From NCBI GenBank assembly GCA_965212595.1, contig CBDBVE010000020.1:1-64000 (forward strand): 64,000 bases of DNA, given 5' to 3'. The notes beneath the pieces are model-generated. The model was not told the origin of the DNA, made no database searches, and saw nothing but the letters and a program-made list of their open reading frames with translations. The stretch's first letter is position 1, and each line of letters opens with the position of its first letter. The position numbers were made by a program, and so were the translations under genes. Shown here one piece after another: positions 1-8,606 of this stretch. Origin of the DNA: Poritiphilus sp965212595 (GTDB lineage: Bacteria > Bacteroidota > Bacteroidia > Flavobacteriales > Flavobacteriaceae).

Positions 1-1
1 A

Positions 2-115
2 GAAGATGGTTTTGTTATGGCAATACCTGGTGGAAGAGATGGTTATATAGAGTATTTAAGACCTTTTCTGAGTATTATTAAAAAAGAAAAAAAGTATTTT
101 AATCAAACAAATTAA
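2..115 (+). CDS. C-terminal end of a phage protein, cut by the window edge
   Basis: An open frame enters from the left edge and gives 37 residues before TAA. It reads EDGFVMAIPGGRDGYIEYLR and ends in a lysine-rich tail. It stops 8 bases before the next phage gene and shares its AT-rich codon use, so it is probably a real gene end. I do not recognise the family from this fragment. Confidence 0.5.
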   Translation, partial: EDGFVMAIPGGRDGYIEYLRPFLSIIKKEKKYFNQTN

Positions 116-123
116 TTAAAATT

Positions 124-588
124 ATGAGTAAGAAAAATTATGAAAACCTTCCGTTTGAGTTTTATTTGAGAATTAACGGAAATGAGAGACCGATTGTAGG
201 AAGAAACTTTAACGTTAGAGGATATAACCCTAAATCATTACGATCTATGGATATTAAGTATTGTATTGATGAGGTTGTTGGTATGATTGAAGATCAATTT
301 AGATCAAAGTCTGAAGATTATCTATATAGATACTACAACCCATATTCTACACAAAATCCTGAAGATATTGAAGTGAAAGATTTATTTGAGGAAGAAGATG
401 TATTTTCTTTTGAAATTAAGGTACATGGTAATGTAGTTGCACAGAAACAATTCAGTGGAAATTGGTATCCACCAAAGGTTAGATATGATGTGGATATTAG
501 AAAATTAATTCCAGGAATTATCTCTAAGATACAAAAAACGTTAAGTAGTAAAAATTTAACAACGGAGTACGCGGGAATCACGCTTTAA
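124..588 (+). CDS. Hypothetical phage protein, 154 aa
   Basis: This ORF of 154 residues starts at ATG closely behind the preceding gene end and 34 bases before the helicase gene, in a compact one-direction phage arrangement. The product is soluble, with no signal peptide or membrane segment, and mixed charged composition (an acidic stretch near residues 80-92 and a basic C-terminal third). I recognise no domain. Its place directly before a gp41-type helicase suggests, without proving it, a replication or early function. Codon use (AGA for Arg, TTA for Leu) matches the other phage genes. Confidence 0.75.
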   Translation: MSKKNYENLPFEFYLRINGNERPIVGRNFNVRGYNPKSLRSMDIKYCIDEVVGMIEDQFRSKSEDYLYRYYNPYSTQNPEDIEVKDLFEEEDVFSFEIKVHGNVVAQKQFSGNWYPPKVRYDVDIRKLIPGIISKIQKTLSSKNLTTEYAGITL

Positions 589-622
589 TACATATTTATT
601 AATACAAAAAGATTTTCAATTT

Positions 623-2017
623 ATGTCAAAAAAAGAAAGTAAGAATTTAGGGTTTTTAGGATATAGTTTTCAGGTAAAGTTGGCTAGACAAGTAATGGAG
701 GATACCAAGTTTTCTGAATCTATTATCGAGATTCTCGATCCACAATACTTTGACAATGAATATCTAAGGTTATTAATTGCTAGTGTTAAAGATTATCACG
801 AAAAGTATGAAACAATCCCAACCTATGATACATTACAACAAGTTGTAAATAAGGATATTAAGAGGGAAATCGCTAGAGAATCTGCTGTAGCGATGATTAA
901 AGAAATACAAGGTAGTGATGATAAAGATTGTATTCACATACAAGACACCGCTGTTCAGTTTTGTAAACAACAAGAGTTAAAGAAAGCCACACAAAAAATT
1001 CAAAAGATATTAGAATCTGGTGATTTTGATAGATATGATGAGTGTGAAGAAATAATGAAAGAAGCTCTTTCTGTTGGTTCTGAATCTGATGGTGGTATAG
1101 ATGTGTTTCACGCTATTGAGGATGTTTTATCTGATGATTTCAGAAAACCAATCCCAACAGGATTAGTAGGTTTAGATAATCTAATGGATGGTGGATTATC
1201 AAAAGGAGAATTAGGGGTTATTCTTGCCCCGTTCGGTGTGGGAAAAACCACATTGATAACAAGAATGGCGAATACCGCTTATAATTTAGGTTATAATGTA
1301 GTACAAATATTTTTTGAGGATAACCCAAAAGTTATCCAAAGAAAACATTTTACATGTTGGACTGAGATACCATTAAACGAATTAACTGATAGAAAAGATG
1401 ATGTTAAAAGGACAATCGAAGGATTTAAGGATAGAAAAGGTAATTTAATCCTTAAAAAGATGCCTAGTGATGGTACAACAATTCCTAACATTAAACAATA
1501 TTTAAGAAAACTAATCTCAACGGGTATGAAACCTGATATTATATTCTTAGATTATATTGATTGTGTTGAAAGCACAAAACAATTTAAGGATGAATATTCT
1601 GGTGAAGGTCCGATTATGAGACAATTTGAAACGATGATTGCGGAGTTAAATATTGTTGGATGGACAGCAGTACAAGGTAATAGAAGTTCCATTGGTGCAA
1701 ATGTCGTAGAAGCAGATATGATTGGTGGTTCTATTAAGAAAGGACAAATAGGTCACTTTATTATGTCTGTTGCTAAGACATTAGAACAAAAAGAGGAAGG
1801 TAGAGCAACATTAGCGATACTTAAATCTAGATTTGGTAAAGATGGGATTATATTTGAAGATATTGTTTTTGATAATGGATCTCTGAAAATTGACACTGAG
1901 GAGACTAGTGATGTTTCATTCTTACAATTTGAGAAAGGTGAAGACAAAAGACGATCAGATATGGTTGTTAAGGCTATGGAGAAGAGAGAAGAAAGAATCA
2001 AAAAGAAAAAACAATAA
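623..2017 (+). CDS. DnaB/T4 gp41-like replicative DNA helicase
   Basis: The 464-residue product is a hexameric 5'-3' helicase of the RecA/DnaB superfamily, expected to unwind the phage replication fork and load primase. An N-terminal helical domain (about 1-150) precedes the ATPase domain. Walker A is APFGVGKTT at 202-210. Walker B is DIIFLDYID with Asp310, and a later segment GWTAVQGNRS near 350 fits the sensor/Q motif. The C-terminus is rich in Lys and Arg. The length matches gp41-type helicases (about 450-480) and the N-terminal domain is unlike cellular DnaB, so the gp41 group is the better name. It is followed after 30 bases by nrdA, a DNA-metabolism cluster typical of large T4-like phages. 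Confidence 0.85.
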   Translation: MSKKESKNLGFLGYSFQVKLARQVMEDTKFSESIIEILDPQYFDNEYLRLLIASVKDYHEKYETIPTYDTLQQVVNKDIKREIARESAVAMIKEIQGSDDKDCIHIQDTAVQFCKQQELKKATQKIQKILESGDFDRYDECEEIMKEALSVGSESDGGIDVFHAIEDVLSDDFRKPIPTGLVGLDNLMDGGLSKGELGVILAPFGVGKTTLITRMANTAYNLGYNVVQIFFEDNPKVIQRKHFTCWTEIPLNELTDRKDDVKRTIEGFKDRKGNLILKKMPSDGTTIPNIKQYLRKLISTGMKPDIIFLDYIDCVESTKQFKDEYSGEGPIMRQFETMIAELNIVGWTAVQGNRSSIGANVVEADMIGGSIKKGQIGHFIMSVAKTLEQKEEGRATLAILKSRFGKDGIIFEDIVFDNGSLKIDTEETSDVSFLQFEKGEDKRRSDMVVKAMEKREERIKKKKQ

Positions 2018-2047
2018 AGTGTTTACCCTTAAATTTTAAAAAATATT

Positions 2048-4324
2048 ATGATGTCAAAAATTAATGTAGTTAAAAGAAATGGTGAGAAAGAGGTTGTTAA
2101 TTATGAAAAGATTAACAGAGTTTTAGAATGGGCTGTTGAAGGTATTAACGGAGTTAGTGCTTCAGATGTGGCTATGAATGCTCACCTACAATTATTTGAT
2201 GGTATCACTACAACTCAAATACATAAAGTATTGATTCAGTCAGCGTCAGATATGATAACTGAGGATACACCTAATTATCAGTTTGTGGCTAGTAAATTAC
2301 TGAATTATCTTTTAAGAAAAGAAATCTTCAATACATACAGAAGTTTTCCTAGACTAAAAGATTTTATTAAACTTAATGTAGAAAGAGGTGTATATGATGC
2401 CGATATTCTTAATCATTATACGGAATATGATTTCGATAAGATTGAAGGGTATATTAAACACGATAGAGATGAGGAATTAACATATGGTGGATTACAACAA
2501 TTGGTTGATAAGTATCTAATCAAAGATAGAAAAACTGATGTTGTCTATGAAACACCACAATTTATGTATATGTTGATTGCTATGACTTTATTTGCTAAAG
2601 GTGGAGACACTAAAGATAGATTAAGAAAGATTAAAACTTTCTACGATTTAATCTCAACACATAAAATCTCTCTCCCTACACCAATTGTTGCGGGAGTAAG
2701 AACACCAACGAGACAATACTCTTCTTGTGTGTTAATTGATGTTGATGATGATTTGGATTCTATCTTTAACTCTAACACTGCAGTAGGTAAGTATATCTCT
2801 AAAAGAGCAGGTATTGGATTAAACTTCCGTTTAAGAGGTATTGGTTCTAAGATTAGAGGTGGAGAAGCAGTTCATACTGGTATCATTCCATTCTTAAAGA
2901 TGTTTGAAGGTACGGTTAAATCTTGTTCACAAGGTGGTATTAGAGGTGGTGCAGCTACGGCTTACTATCCATTCTGGCACTTAGAGATTGAGGATATTAT
3001 TGTATTGAAAAACAACAGAGGAAACGACTTAAACAGAGTTAGAAGAATGGATCACGCAATTCAATTCAGTAGATTATTCTATAAGAGATTTGTTGAAAAC
3101 AAAGTGATTTCATTATTCTCACCATCAGATGTACCTGGTTTATATGAGGCGTTTGGACATAATGATGAGTTTGATGCGTTATATGAGCAGTTTGAGGCTG
3201 ACACAACAATTCCTAGAAGAGAAATAAATGCTAGAGAGTTGATGGATTTATTGATACAAGAAAGAGTTGAGACAGGAAGAATCTATATTATGAATATAGA
3301 TAACGCCAACGATCACTCAGCATTTACTGATAAAATCAATATGTCAAACTTATGTACTGAGATTAACTTACCAACAACACCATTAACACATATTGATGAT
3401 GGTGATGATACAGATGCTGAAATTGCTCTTTGTGTATTGGCAGCAATAAACTTAGGGACAATTAAAAACTTAGATGAATTAGAGGTTGTATGTGAATATA
3501 TTGTGAGAGGATTAGATAGTGTTATTAGTTATCAAGAATATCCTATGGCAGCCGCTAGAAAGATGTTAAAGAGAAGAAGTATCGGTGTTGGTGTAACTAA
3601 CTTCGCTTATTGGATGGTTAAGAATGGTTTATCATATGATGATCCATCTTCATTAGTGAAAATTGATGAGTTATTTGAGAATATTCAATACTACTTAATC
3701 AAAGCTTCTGTTGAATTGGCAAAAGAAGAAGGACCTTGTGAATGGTTCGATAGAACAAAATATGCGAAAGGATTATTACCAATCGATCACTACAATAAAA
3801 ATGTAGATAAGATTGTAGATAGAGAATTATCTAAAGATTGGGATAAATTGAGAAGAGATGTTTTAGAGTTCGGAATGAGAAACTCTACACTTACAGCTCA
3901 GATGCCTTGTGAAAGTTCATCAGTTGTTTCATCATCAACAAATGGTATTGAAGCACCTAGAACTTTAATCACAACAAAGAAATCTAAGAGTGGAGCACCA
4001 TTACCAGTGGTTGTACCAGAAGTGTCAAAATATAAAAACAAATATCAATTTGCTTGGACATTCGATAATGACTCTATGAATAATATCGTATCAGTTATAC
4101 AAAAGTATTTCGATCAAGGTATTTCAGTGAATCATTATTACGACCCTAGAAAATACGAAGGTAATAACTTACCGATATCTGTAGTGGCTAAAGATATCCT
4201 AAACTTCTATAAGTTTGGTGGAAAACAAATCTACTACGCTAACTCAAAAGATTACAAATCAGATAAGTTAGAAGATATGGTTAGTAACACTAATCAACAA
4301 CCAGCAATGGTTGATTTAGGGTGA
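2048..4324 (+). CDS. nrdA: Class I ribonucleotide reductase, alpha subunit NrdA (frame broken at C-terminus)
   Basis: This is the large subunit that reduces ribonucleotides to deoxyribonucleotides with the NrdB radical. An ATP-cone starts the protein (VVKRNGEKE, residues 7-15). Active-site residues are present: Cys227 (SSCVLID), Asn434/Cys436/Glu438 (NLCTEINLP) and Cys462 (ALCVLAAIN), matching the E. coli C225, N437/C439/E441 and C462 set. The ORF ends VDLG-stop at GGG TGA. One base out of frame the sequence continues as GDDCESGACAI and stops at 4355, which is the conserved CESGAC thiol-redox tail of NrdA. Full function therefore needs a +1 shift at GGG TGA, or the extra G (4319-4321) is an error. 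nrdB follows. Confidence 0.93.
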   Translation: MMSKINVVKRNGEKEVVNYEKINRVLEWAVEGINGVSASDVAMNAHLQLFDGITTTQIHKVLIQSASDMITEDTPNYQFVASKLLNYLLRKEIFNTYRSFPRLKDFIKLNVERGVYDADILNHYTEYDFDKIEGYIKHDRDEELTYGGLQQLVDKYLIKDRKTDVVYETPQFMYMLIAMTLFAKGGDTKDRLRKIKTFYDLISTHKISLPTPIVAGVRTPTRQYSSCVLIDVDDDLDSIFNSNTAVGKYISKRAGIGLNFRLRGIGSKIRGGEAVHTGIIPFLKMFEGTVKSCSQGGIRGGAATAYYPFWHLEIEDIIVLKNNRGNDLNRVRRMDHAIQFSRLFYKRFVENKVISLFSPSDVPGLYEAFGHNDEFDALYEQFEADTTIPRREINARELMDLLIQERVETGRIYIMNIDNANDHSAFTDKINMSNLCTEINLPTTPLTHIDDGDDTDAEIALCVLAAINLGTIKNLDELEVVCEYIVRGLDSVISYQEYPMAAARKMLKRRSIGVGVTNFAYWMVKNGLSYDDPSSLVKIDELFENIQYYLIKASVELAKEEGPCEWFDRTKYAKGLLPIDHYNKNVDKIVDRELSKDWDKLRRDVLEFGMRNSTLTAQMPCESSSVVSSSTNGIEAPRTLITTKKSKSGAPLPVVVPEVSKYKNKYQFAWTFDNDSMNNIVSVIQKYFDQGISVNHYYDPRKYEGNNLPISVVAKDILNFYKFGGKQIYYANSKDYKSDKLEDMVSNTNQQPAMVDLG

Positions 4325-4399
4325 TGATTGTGAATCTGGGGCTTGTGCAATTTGATTTTAAGAAAAATAGTGATTACTATTAAATAAAAAATAAATAAA

Positions 4400-5458
4400 A
4401 TGAACGAAACAATAGAAAAATTAGAAAAAAGAAGTTTAGTAAACTTAAACCCTGATGTGGACTTCACTAAAGAACCTGTATTCTTTGGTGAAAGTCTAAA
4501 TCTAGAAAGGTATGATAAGTTTAGATATCCAGTGTATTTTGAGTTTTTCAAAAAACAACTTAATTCTTACTGGTTACCTGAAGAAGTAGATTTATCTAAA
4601 GATAGATTGGATTATAAAGAGATGACAGATAATGAAAAATTTATCTTCACATCTAATTTAAAATACCAAATCTTATTAGATAGTGTGCAGAGTAGGGGTA
4701 TTCCTCATTTAACAGAGGACTTATCTAATCCAGAGATTGAAGCGTTTTGTTCAGCTTGGGCTATGTTTGAAACTATTCATTCATATTCATATACATTTAT
4801 TATTAAGAATGTTTATGCCAACCCTAGTGAAGTGTTTGATAACATTTTAAATGATGAACAAATTGTTAAGAGAACAGTCTCTGTAACAAAGTATTATGAT
4901 GATATGATTAATTCTTTGGGTGAAAGTATTGAAGATAGAAGAAAGAAATTATATCTAACATTAGTGTCTATTAACATTTTAGAAGGTATTAGATTCTATG
5001 TATCATTTGCTTGTTCTTACGCATTTGCACAAAATGGTAAAATGGAAGGAAACTCTAAGATTATTTCATTAATTAACAAAGATGAAAACTTACATTTAGG
5101 GTTTACTCAAAAATTGTTAAATGATTTAAGAAATAGAGAAGATGAAGGATTTCAAGATGTTGTTAGAGAATGTGAACCAATTGTCATTGAAATGTTTAGA
5201 AATGCTGCTGAAGAAGAAATGGAATGGGCAGACTACCTATTTAAAGATGGTTCGATGTTAGGTTTAAATGCTGAGATATTAAAAAGATATATGAAGTATT
5301 TAACTAACCAAAGAATGAAAGTATTAGGTTTAGAACCAATATTTTTAAGAACCCAATCAATTGGATTAATGCTTGGACATCTTCAAAAGGAACACAAAAT
5401 GCTCCACAGCAAACGCAAATTGATTCATACAACATTGGTTCTGTTAAATCAGACTTAA
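4400..5458 (+). CDS. nrdB: Class I ribonucleotide reductase, beta subunit NrdB (frame broken at C-terminus)
   Basis: This is the small diiron-tyrosyl-radical subunit that partners NrdA. Visible core residues are Glu124 and His127 (FETIHSYSY) with radical Tyr131 in the E. coli E115/H118/Y122 pattern, and a second Glu/His ligand pair in KDENLHLGF near 230. After GLEPIF, about residue 314, the ORF runs into a meaningless tail. In the -1 frame from 5347 the sequence reads KNPINWINAW and onward, ending SAFDDFDF with TAA at 5488-5490. That is the expected NrdB end and R1-binding acidic/aromatic tail. The break sits in a five-T run at 5342-5346; one more T would restore the frame. The true gene probably spans 4400-5490. 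Confidence 0.92.
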   Translation: MNETIEKLEKRSLVNLNPDVDFTKEPVFFGESLNLERYDKFRYPVYFEFFKKQLNSYWLPEEVDLSKDRLDYKEMTDNEKFIFTSNLKYQILLDSVQSRGIPHLTEDLSNPEIEAFCSAWAMFETIHSYSYTFIIKNVYANPSEVFDNILNDEQIVKRTVSVTKYYDDMINSLGESIEDRRKKLYLTLVSINILEGIRFYVSFACSYAFAQNGKMEGNSKIISLINKDENLHLGFTQKLLNDLRNREDEGFQDVVRECEPIVIEMFRNAAEEEMEWADYLFKDGSMLGLNAEILKRYMKYLTNQRMKVLGLEPIFLRTQSIGLMLGHLQKEHKMLHSKRKLIHTTLVLLNQT

Positions 5459-5516
5459 ATGATAGCGCATTTGATGACTTTGATTTTTAACCAAAATATA
5501 ACAAATACAATAATAC

Positions 5517-5551
5517 CTCCCGTAGATGATAAAGATTTACGGGAGTTTTTG
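5517..5551 (+). terminator. Rho-independent terminator after nrdB
   Basis: Perfect 8-bp inverted repeat CTCCCGTA (5517-5524) and TACGGGAG (5538-5545) with a 13-base loop, followed by TTTTT and GT. It lies 27 bases after the restored nrdB stop at 5490, so it should end the nrdA-nrdB transcript. Confidence 0.8.
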
Positions 5552-5882
5552 TCTTTGCACAACCTTCAAAAACCTATTGATAGAGATTACACCAAAACCA
5601 TTATGCCATAATAATGTAATTAAATATATCTCTAAATATGGTGGTGAAAGAGTTATAGGTTATTATATATTAAAAGAAGTGGGTAAAAGTAATTTTGTCG
5701 GAGTCACACATTCTGTTGTCAAAAAAGGTGAAAAATACATAGACATAACACCAACCACACATAGTGAGTGTAATAATGTTTTTATCCCTACTAATGATAC
5801 TGAACTAAGTGTTAGTAGATTTGAATATTATGATAATCATCTGTATAGTAGACACTGTCTGCACTCTAAAATATATTTATAA
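5526..5882 (+). CDS. Small phage protein of uncertain function, start doubtful
   Basis: The open frame gives up to 118 residues. The core (about 28-75: CHNNV, YGGERVIGYYI, then YIDITPTTH) resembles a small domain I recall from SEC-C-associated and phage proteins with the pattern YGG..V.G..I and a later DITP; this recollection is uncertain. The only ATG (5526) lies inside the loop of the nrdB terminator and the first 25 residues look unnatural, so either a non-ATG start near 5577 (TTG) or a truncated gene is likely. No membrane segment or signal is seen. Confidence 0.45.
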   Translation: MIKIYGSFCLCTTFKNLLIEITPKPLCHNNVIKYISKYGGERVIGYYILKEVGKSNFVGVTHSVVKKGEKYIDITPTTHSECNNVFIPTNDTELSVSRFEYYDNHLYSRHCLHSKIYL

Positions 5883-6227
5883 ACAATGTAAGACTATAAA
5901 TATAGTAGTTAGTATTGATGATGTTGATAACATCAGATATATCTAACCACAAAGAAACTTAAACCTCTATAGGTTAAGTAAGCATATCATATGATAAGAT
6001 CCACCATAAGAATTGACTTTCATCTAAAAACTAATAAAATCTGTTATTAATGTGGTACCAATACAAATTATATTAGTTTGTTTAGAAATTGGGGTTTTAA
6101 AGTGTATTATGCAAACCATATCTGAAGAATTCAGTAAAGGTTATCAGTGTCTGCACTTTTTTAGAGTGGAGCTCTTAAAGCTAAAAAAAATCTAAAATAT
6201 AATCGTTTTTTAAACTTAAACAAATAA
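5883..6227. other. Gene-free phage interval with short repeats
   Basis: About 345 bases without a convincing ORF in any frame. It holds a perfect palindrome ACTATA-AA-TATAGT (about 5894-5907) that includes TATAAATA, the T4 late-promoter octamer. The decamer TGTCTGCACT occurs at the end of the previous ORF (about 5856) and again near 6148, the second copy followed by a small hairpin CACT-TTTTTAG-AGTG. Together with the endonuclease remnant just downstream, this looks like the decayed body of a homing-endonuclease insertion; no clear group I intron core was found. Confidence 0.4.
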
Positions 6228-6374
6228 AAAATTAATTTAATAAAAGAGTGGGAATCTCTAACTATGGCTGGTGAAGACATCTTTAGTAATATCTCTCAGG
6301 TTTGTACTGGAAAGAAAAAAACGGGTGGTTATAAATGGGAATATATAAACTTAAATGGCAGAAATAAACATTAA
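6228..6374 (+). pseudogene. C-terminal remnant of an HNH/NUMOD-type homing endonuclease
   Basis: A 48-codon open stretch without its own start encodes IKEWESLTMAGEDIF, then NISQVCTGKKKTGGYKWEY. This is the DNA-binding repeat found at the C-termini of phage HNH homing endonucleases (pattern W.S...A......NIS.VC.GK.KT.GG..W.Y). The helix between the two halves is shorter than usual and no HNH catalytic part is seen upstream, so it is a degraded gene end. Its stop at 6372-6374 overlaps the first codons of the gp25-like gene, which fits an insertion that decayed next to a functional gene. Confidence 0.6.
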
Positions 6375-6729
6375 TTTTCCCTTTAAGGATAGTAACAAAG
6401 GGTATTATTTAGATATGACTGAAACATCTAGAGATGCGGTTAGATCTGATTTATTACATCTTTTATTAACAAATAAAGGAGAAAGATTATACTTACCAGA
6501 TTTTGGTAGTGATTTAAAGAAATATATTTTTGAACCAAATGATAAAATAACACATGATGAAATCAAAGATAATTTAAATCAAAATATAAAAGCATATTTA
6601 CCAAATCTACAAATAAATGAAATAAAATTTGAAAACTTAGAGATAGAAGAATCTATCAAAGTGATATTATCATTTACAATAACAGAAGGTGTATTTAATA
6701 GTCAAGATACAGTAGAAATAACATTCTAA
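6355..6729 (+). CDS. Baseplate wedge protein, GPW/gp25 family
   Basis: The 124-residue product is a baseplate wedge/sheath-initiator subunit of contractile-tail phages. Characteristic features are the N-terminal NFPFKDSNKG, TSRDAVRSDLLHLLLTNKGER (about 23-43), then LPDFGSDLKKYIFEP, the hallmark of the family (GER....P.FG..L...IFEP). Length fits T4 gp25 (132 aa). It lies one base before the gp6-like gene, the usual pairing of wedge proteins, so the two are surely co-expressed. The ATG overlaps the endonuclease remnant upstream. Confidence 0.9.
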   Translation: MAEININFPFKDSNKGYYLDMTETSRDAVRSDLLHLLLTNKGERLYLPDFGSDLKKYIFEPNDKITHDEIKDNLNQNIKAYLPNLQINEIKFENLEIEESIKVILSFTITEGVFNSQDTVEITF

Positions 6730-6730
6730 T

Positions 6731-8554
6731 ATGAGTAGAAAAATAGATTATAATAGTCGTAATTTCGCCGAGGTAAGATCGGAGTTAGTTGGTTTCGTAA
6801 AACAATATTATCCAGATGTCTATTCTGATTTTAATGATGCATCAGTCGGTATGATGTTATTAGAATTAAATGCTGCTGTAGGTGATATGTTATCATACCA
6901 TACTGATAGGGCATTTAATGAAACTCAAATCAGTTATATGCAAGAAAGGTCATCCCTATTAGAACTTGCTAGAACGTTTGGGTTAAATATACCGGGAAAC
7001 AGACCTAGTATTACAATTGTAGATTGGTCGGTAACAGTTCCTGTGGATGGTGATAGTTTTAATTTATCATATGCACCAATTATCAGTAAAGGTTCACAAG
7101 CGACTGGTGCTGGTAAGGTATTTGAGTTGGTTGAAGATTGTGACTTCTCATCTCCTTTTACTACAGGTGGTATCCCTAATAGATTAATCATACCAAATAT
7201 TAATGGTGATGGGTTAATTGAGAATTATACATTAACAAAAAGAGAAATATGTTTAAATGGTTTTACTAAAACATTCAAAAGAGTGATTAGTAGAGAAGAT
7301 TATAAACCATTTTTAGAGATTATATTACCAGAAACAAATGTTTTATCAATAGAGAATATATTACAAGTTGAAGGTACAAATATTACAACAGTACCATCAA
7401 ATGAGGAGTTTGCAGTATTTGAAAATAACTTCTTTGAGGTTGAAGCATTGGCACAGGCACAGATGTTTGTTGAAGATGATAATACTTTAACAGATAATAG
7501 TGGTGTAAGACCAGGTAAATGGGAAAATGTACCAAAAAGATTTATTAAAGAGTTTACAGACAATGGATTCTGTAAGATTATATTAGGTGGTGGAGATCAA
7601 GATACTTCATCATTGAATGATTTTGTTGGTTGTCAAGGACAAGTTGATAGAATTGGTAATTTTATTAACAATTTATCTTTGGGTGAGATACCTAGAGCTG
7701 GTACAACACTATTCATTAAGTATAGAGTTGGTGGTGGTAACGATAGTAACATAGGAGTTAACTCAATCAATGGGTTAGGTACAACCAATGTTATTGTTAA
7801 CGGAGATCAACAATCTATTAATAAAGCTGTTAGGGATAGTGTTAGAGTAAATAACCCAATTCCTGCAATTGGTGGTAAAGGAGCTCCTTCAGTAGAAGAA
7901 TTAAGAAACTTAATTAAGTTTAATTTCGCTTCACAAAACAGAGCGGTTACCATTAAAGACTATAAAAGTAGAATTGATTTAATGCCGGGTAAATTCGGTG
8001 TACCATTCAGATGTGGTGTATGGGAAGAAAGAAATAAAATTATGGTTTCTGTATTGGCATTGGATGAAAACACTAAATTAAGTAATAGATTAACAACAAC
8101 ATTAAAAGAAAACATTTCAGAATACCTTTCTGACTATAGAATGTTAAACGACTATATAGATATAGGTGATGGTAAGGTTATTAACTTAGGATTTGAGGTG
8201 GATTTATTTGTTGAGAAAGGTGCATCTAAATCTGAAGTTGTTGGTGGTGTTTCTAATGTGATTAGAGAATATATGGATATCAATAAGTGGGATATGGGAG
8301 ATAACATCTATCTATCTCAATTAATTGAAGATATTAATAATGTTGGACAAGTTCTTAATGTTATTGATTTAAGGGTTTACAATAAAGTAGGTGGTGAGAA
8401 GTATTCAGTTAATGAAATTGCTCAACCATATTTGGATGAAGATACAAAACAAATAGATTTATTAGGTTTATATACCTTATTTGGTGAACCTAATGCGATG
8501 TTTGAGGTTAAATACCCAAATCAAGATATTAAGATCAGAATTAAAACAACATAG
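6731..8554 (+). CDS. Baseplate wedge protein, T4 gp6-like (baseplate J family)
   Basis: The 607-residue product is a T4 gp6-type wedge protein that forms the inner ring of the phage baseplate. The N-terminus (about 1-80) has the conserved run YNSRNFAEVRSELVGFVKQY, then YSDFNDASVGMMLLEL and DMLSYHTDRAFNETQ, which is diagnostic. Around 375-430 lies the baseplate-J-like core (PSVEELRNLIKFNFASQNRA followed by VTIKDYKSRI). Length is close to T4 gp6 (660). It starts one base after the gp25-like stop. No frameshift is visible. Confidence 0.88.
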   Translation: MSRKIDYNSRNFAEVRSELVGFVKQYYPDVYSDFNDASVGMMLLELNAAVGDMLSYHTDRAFNETQISYMQERSSLLELARTFGLNIPGNRPSITIVDWSVTVPVDGDSFNLSYAPIISKGSQATGAGKVFELVEDCDFSSPFTTGGIPNRLIIPNINGDGLIENYTLTKREICLNGFTKTFKRVISREDYKPFLEIILPETNVLSIENILQVEGTNITTVPSNEEFAVFENNFFEVEALAQAQMFVEDDNTLTDNSGVRPGKWENVPKRFIKEFTDNGFCKIILGGGDQDTSSLNDFVGCQGQVDRIGNFINNLSLGEIPRAGTTLFIKYRVGGGNDSNIGVNSINGLGTTNVIVNGDQQSINKAVRDSVRVNNPIPAIGGKGAPSVEELRNLIKFNFASQNRAVTIKDYKSRIDLMPGKFGVPFRCGVWEERNKIMVSVLALDENTKLSNRLTTTLKENISEYLSDYRMLNDYIDIGDGKVINLGFEVDLFVEKGASKSEVVGGVSNVIREYMDINKWDMGDNIYLSQLIEDINNVGQVLNVIDLRVYNKVGGEKYSVNEIAQPYLDEDTKQIDLLGLYTLFGEPNAMFEVKYPNQDIKIRIKTT

Positions 8555-8606
8555 TATTTAGTTTTATTGTGTTTTAAATTAGTTTTAAATTAAAAAATAT
8601 ATTGTT

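Noticed and set aside
5895..5902. TATAAATA as a T4-type late promoter
   Set aside because: The octamer is part of a perfect palindrome and also occurs on the other strand close by (5874-5881), and the next gene is 450 bases away; not enough to call a promoter.
5930..6010. tRNA-like sequence ending CCACCA
   Set aside because: No cloverleaf, acceptor stem or T-arm could be drawn in front of the CCA.
5883..6227. Group I intron
   Set aside because: Conserved P3/P7 elements were not found and no interrupted coding frame resumes on both sides.
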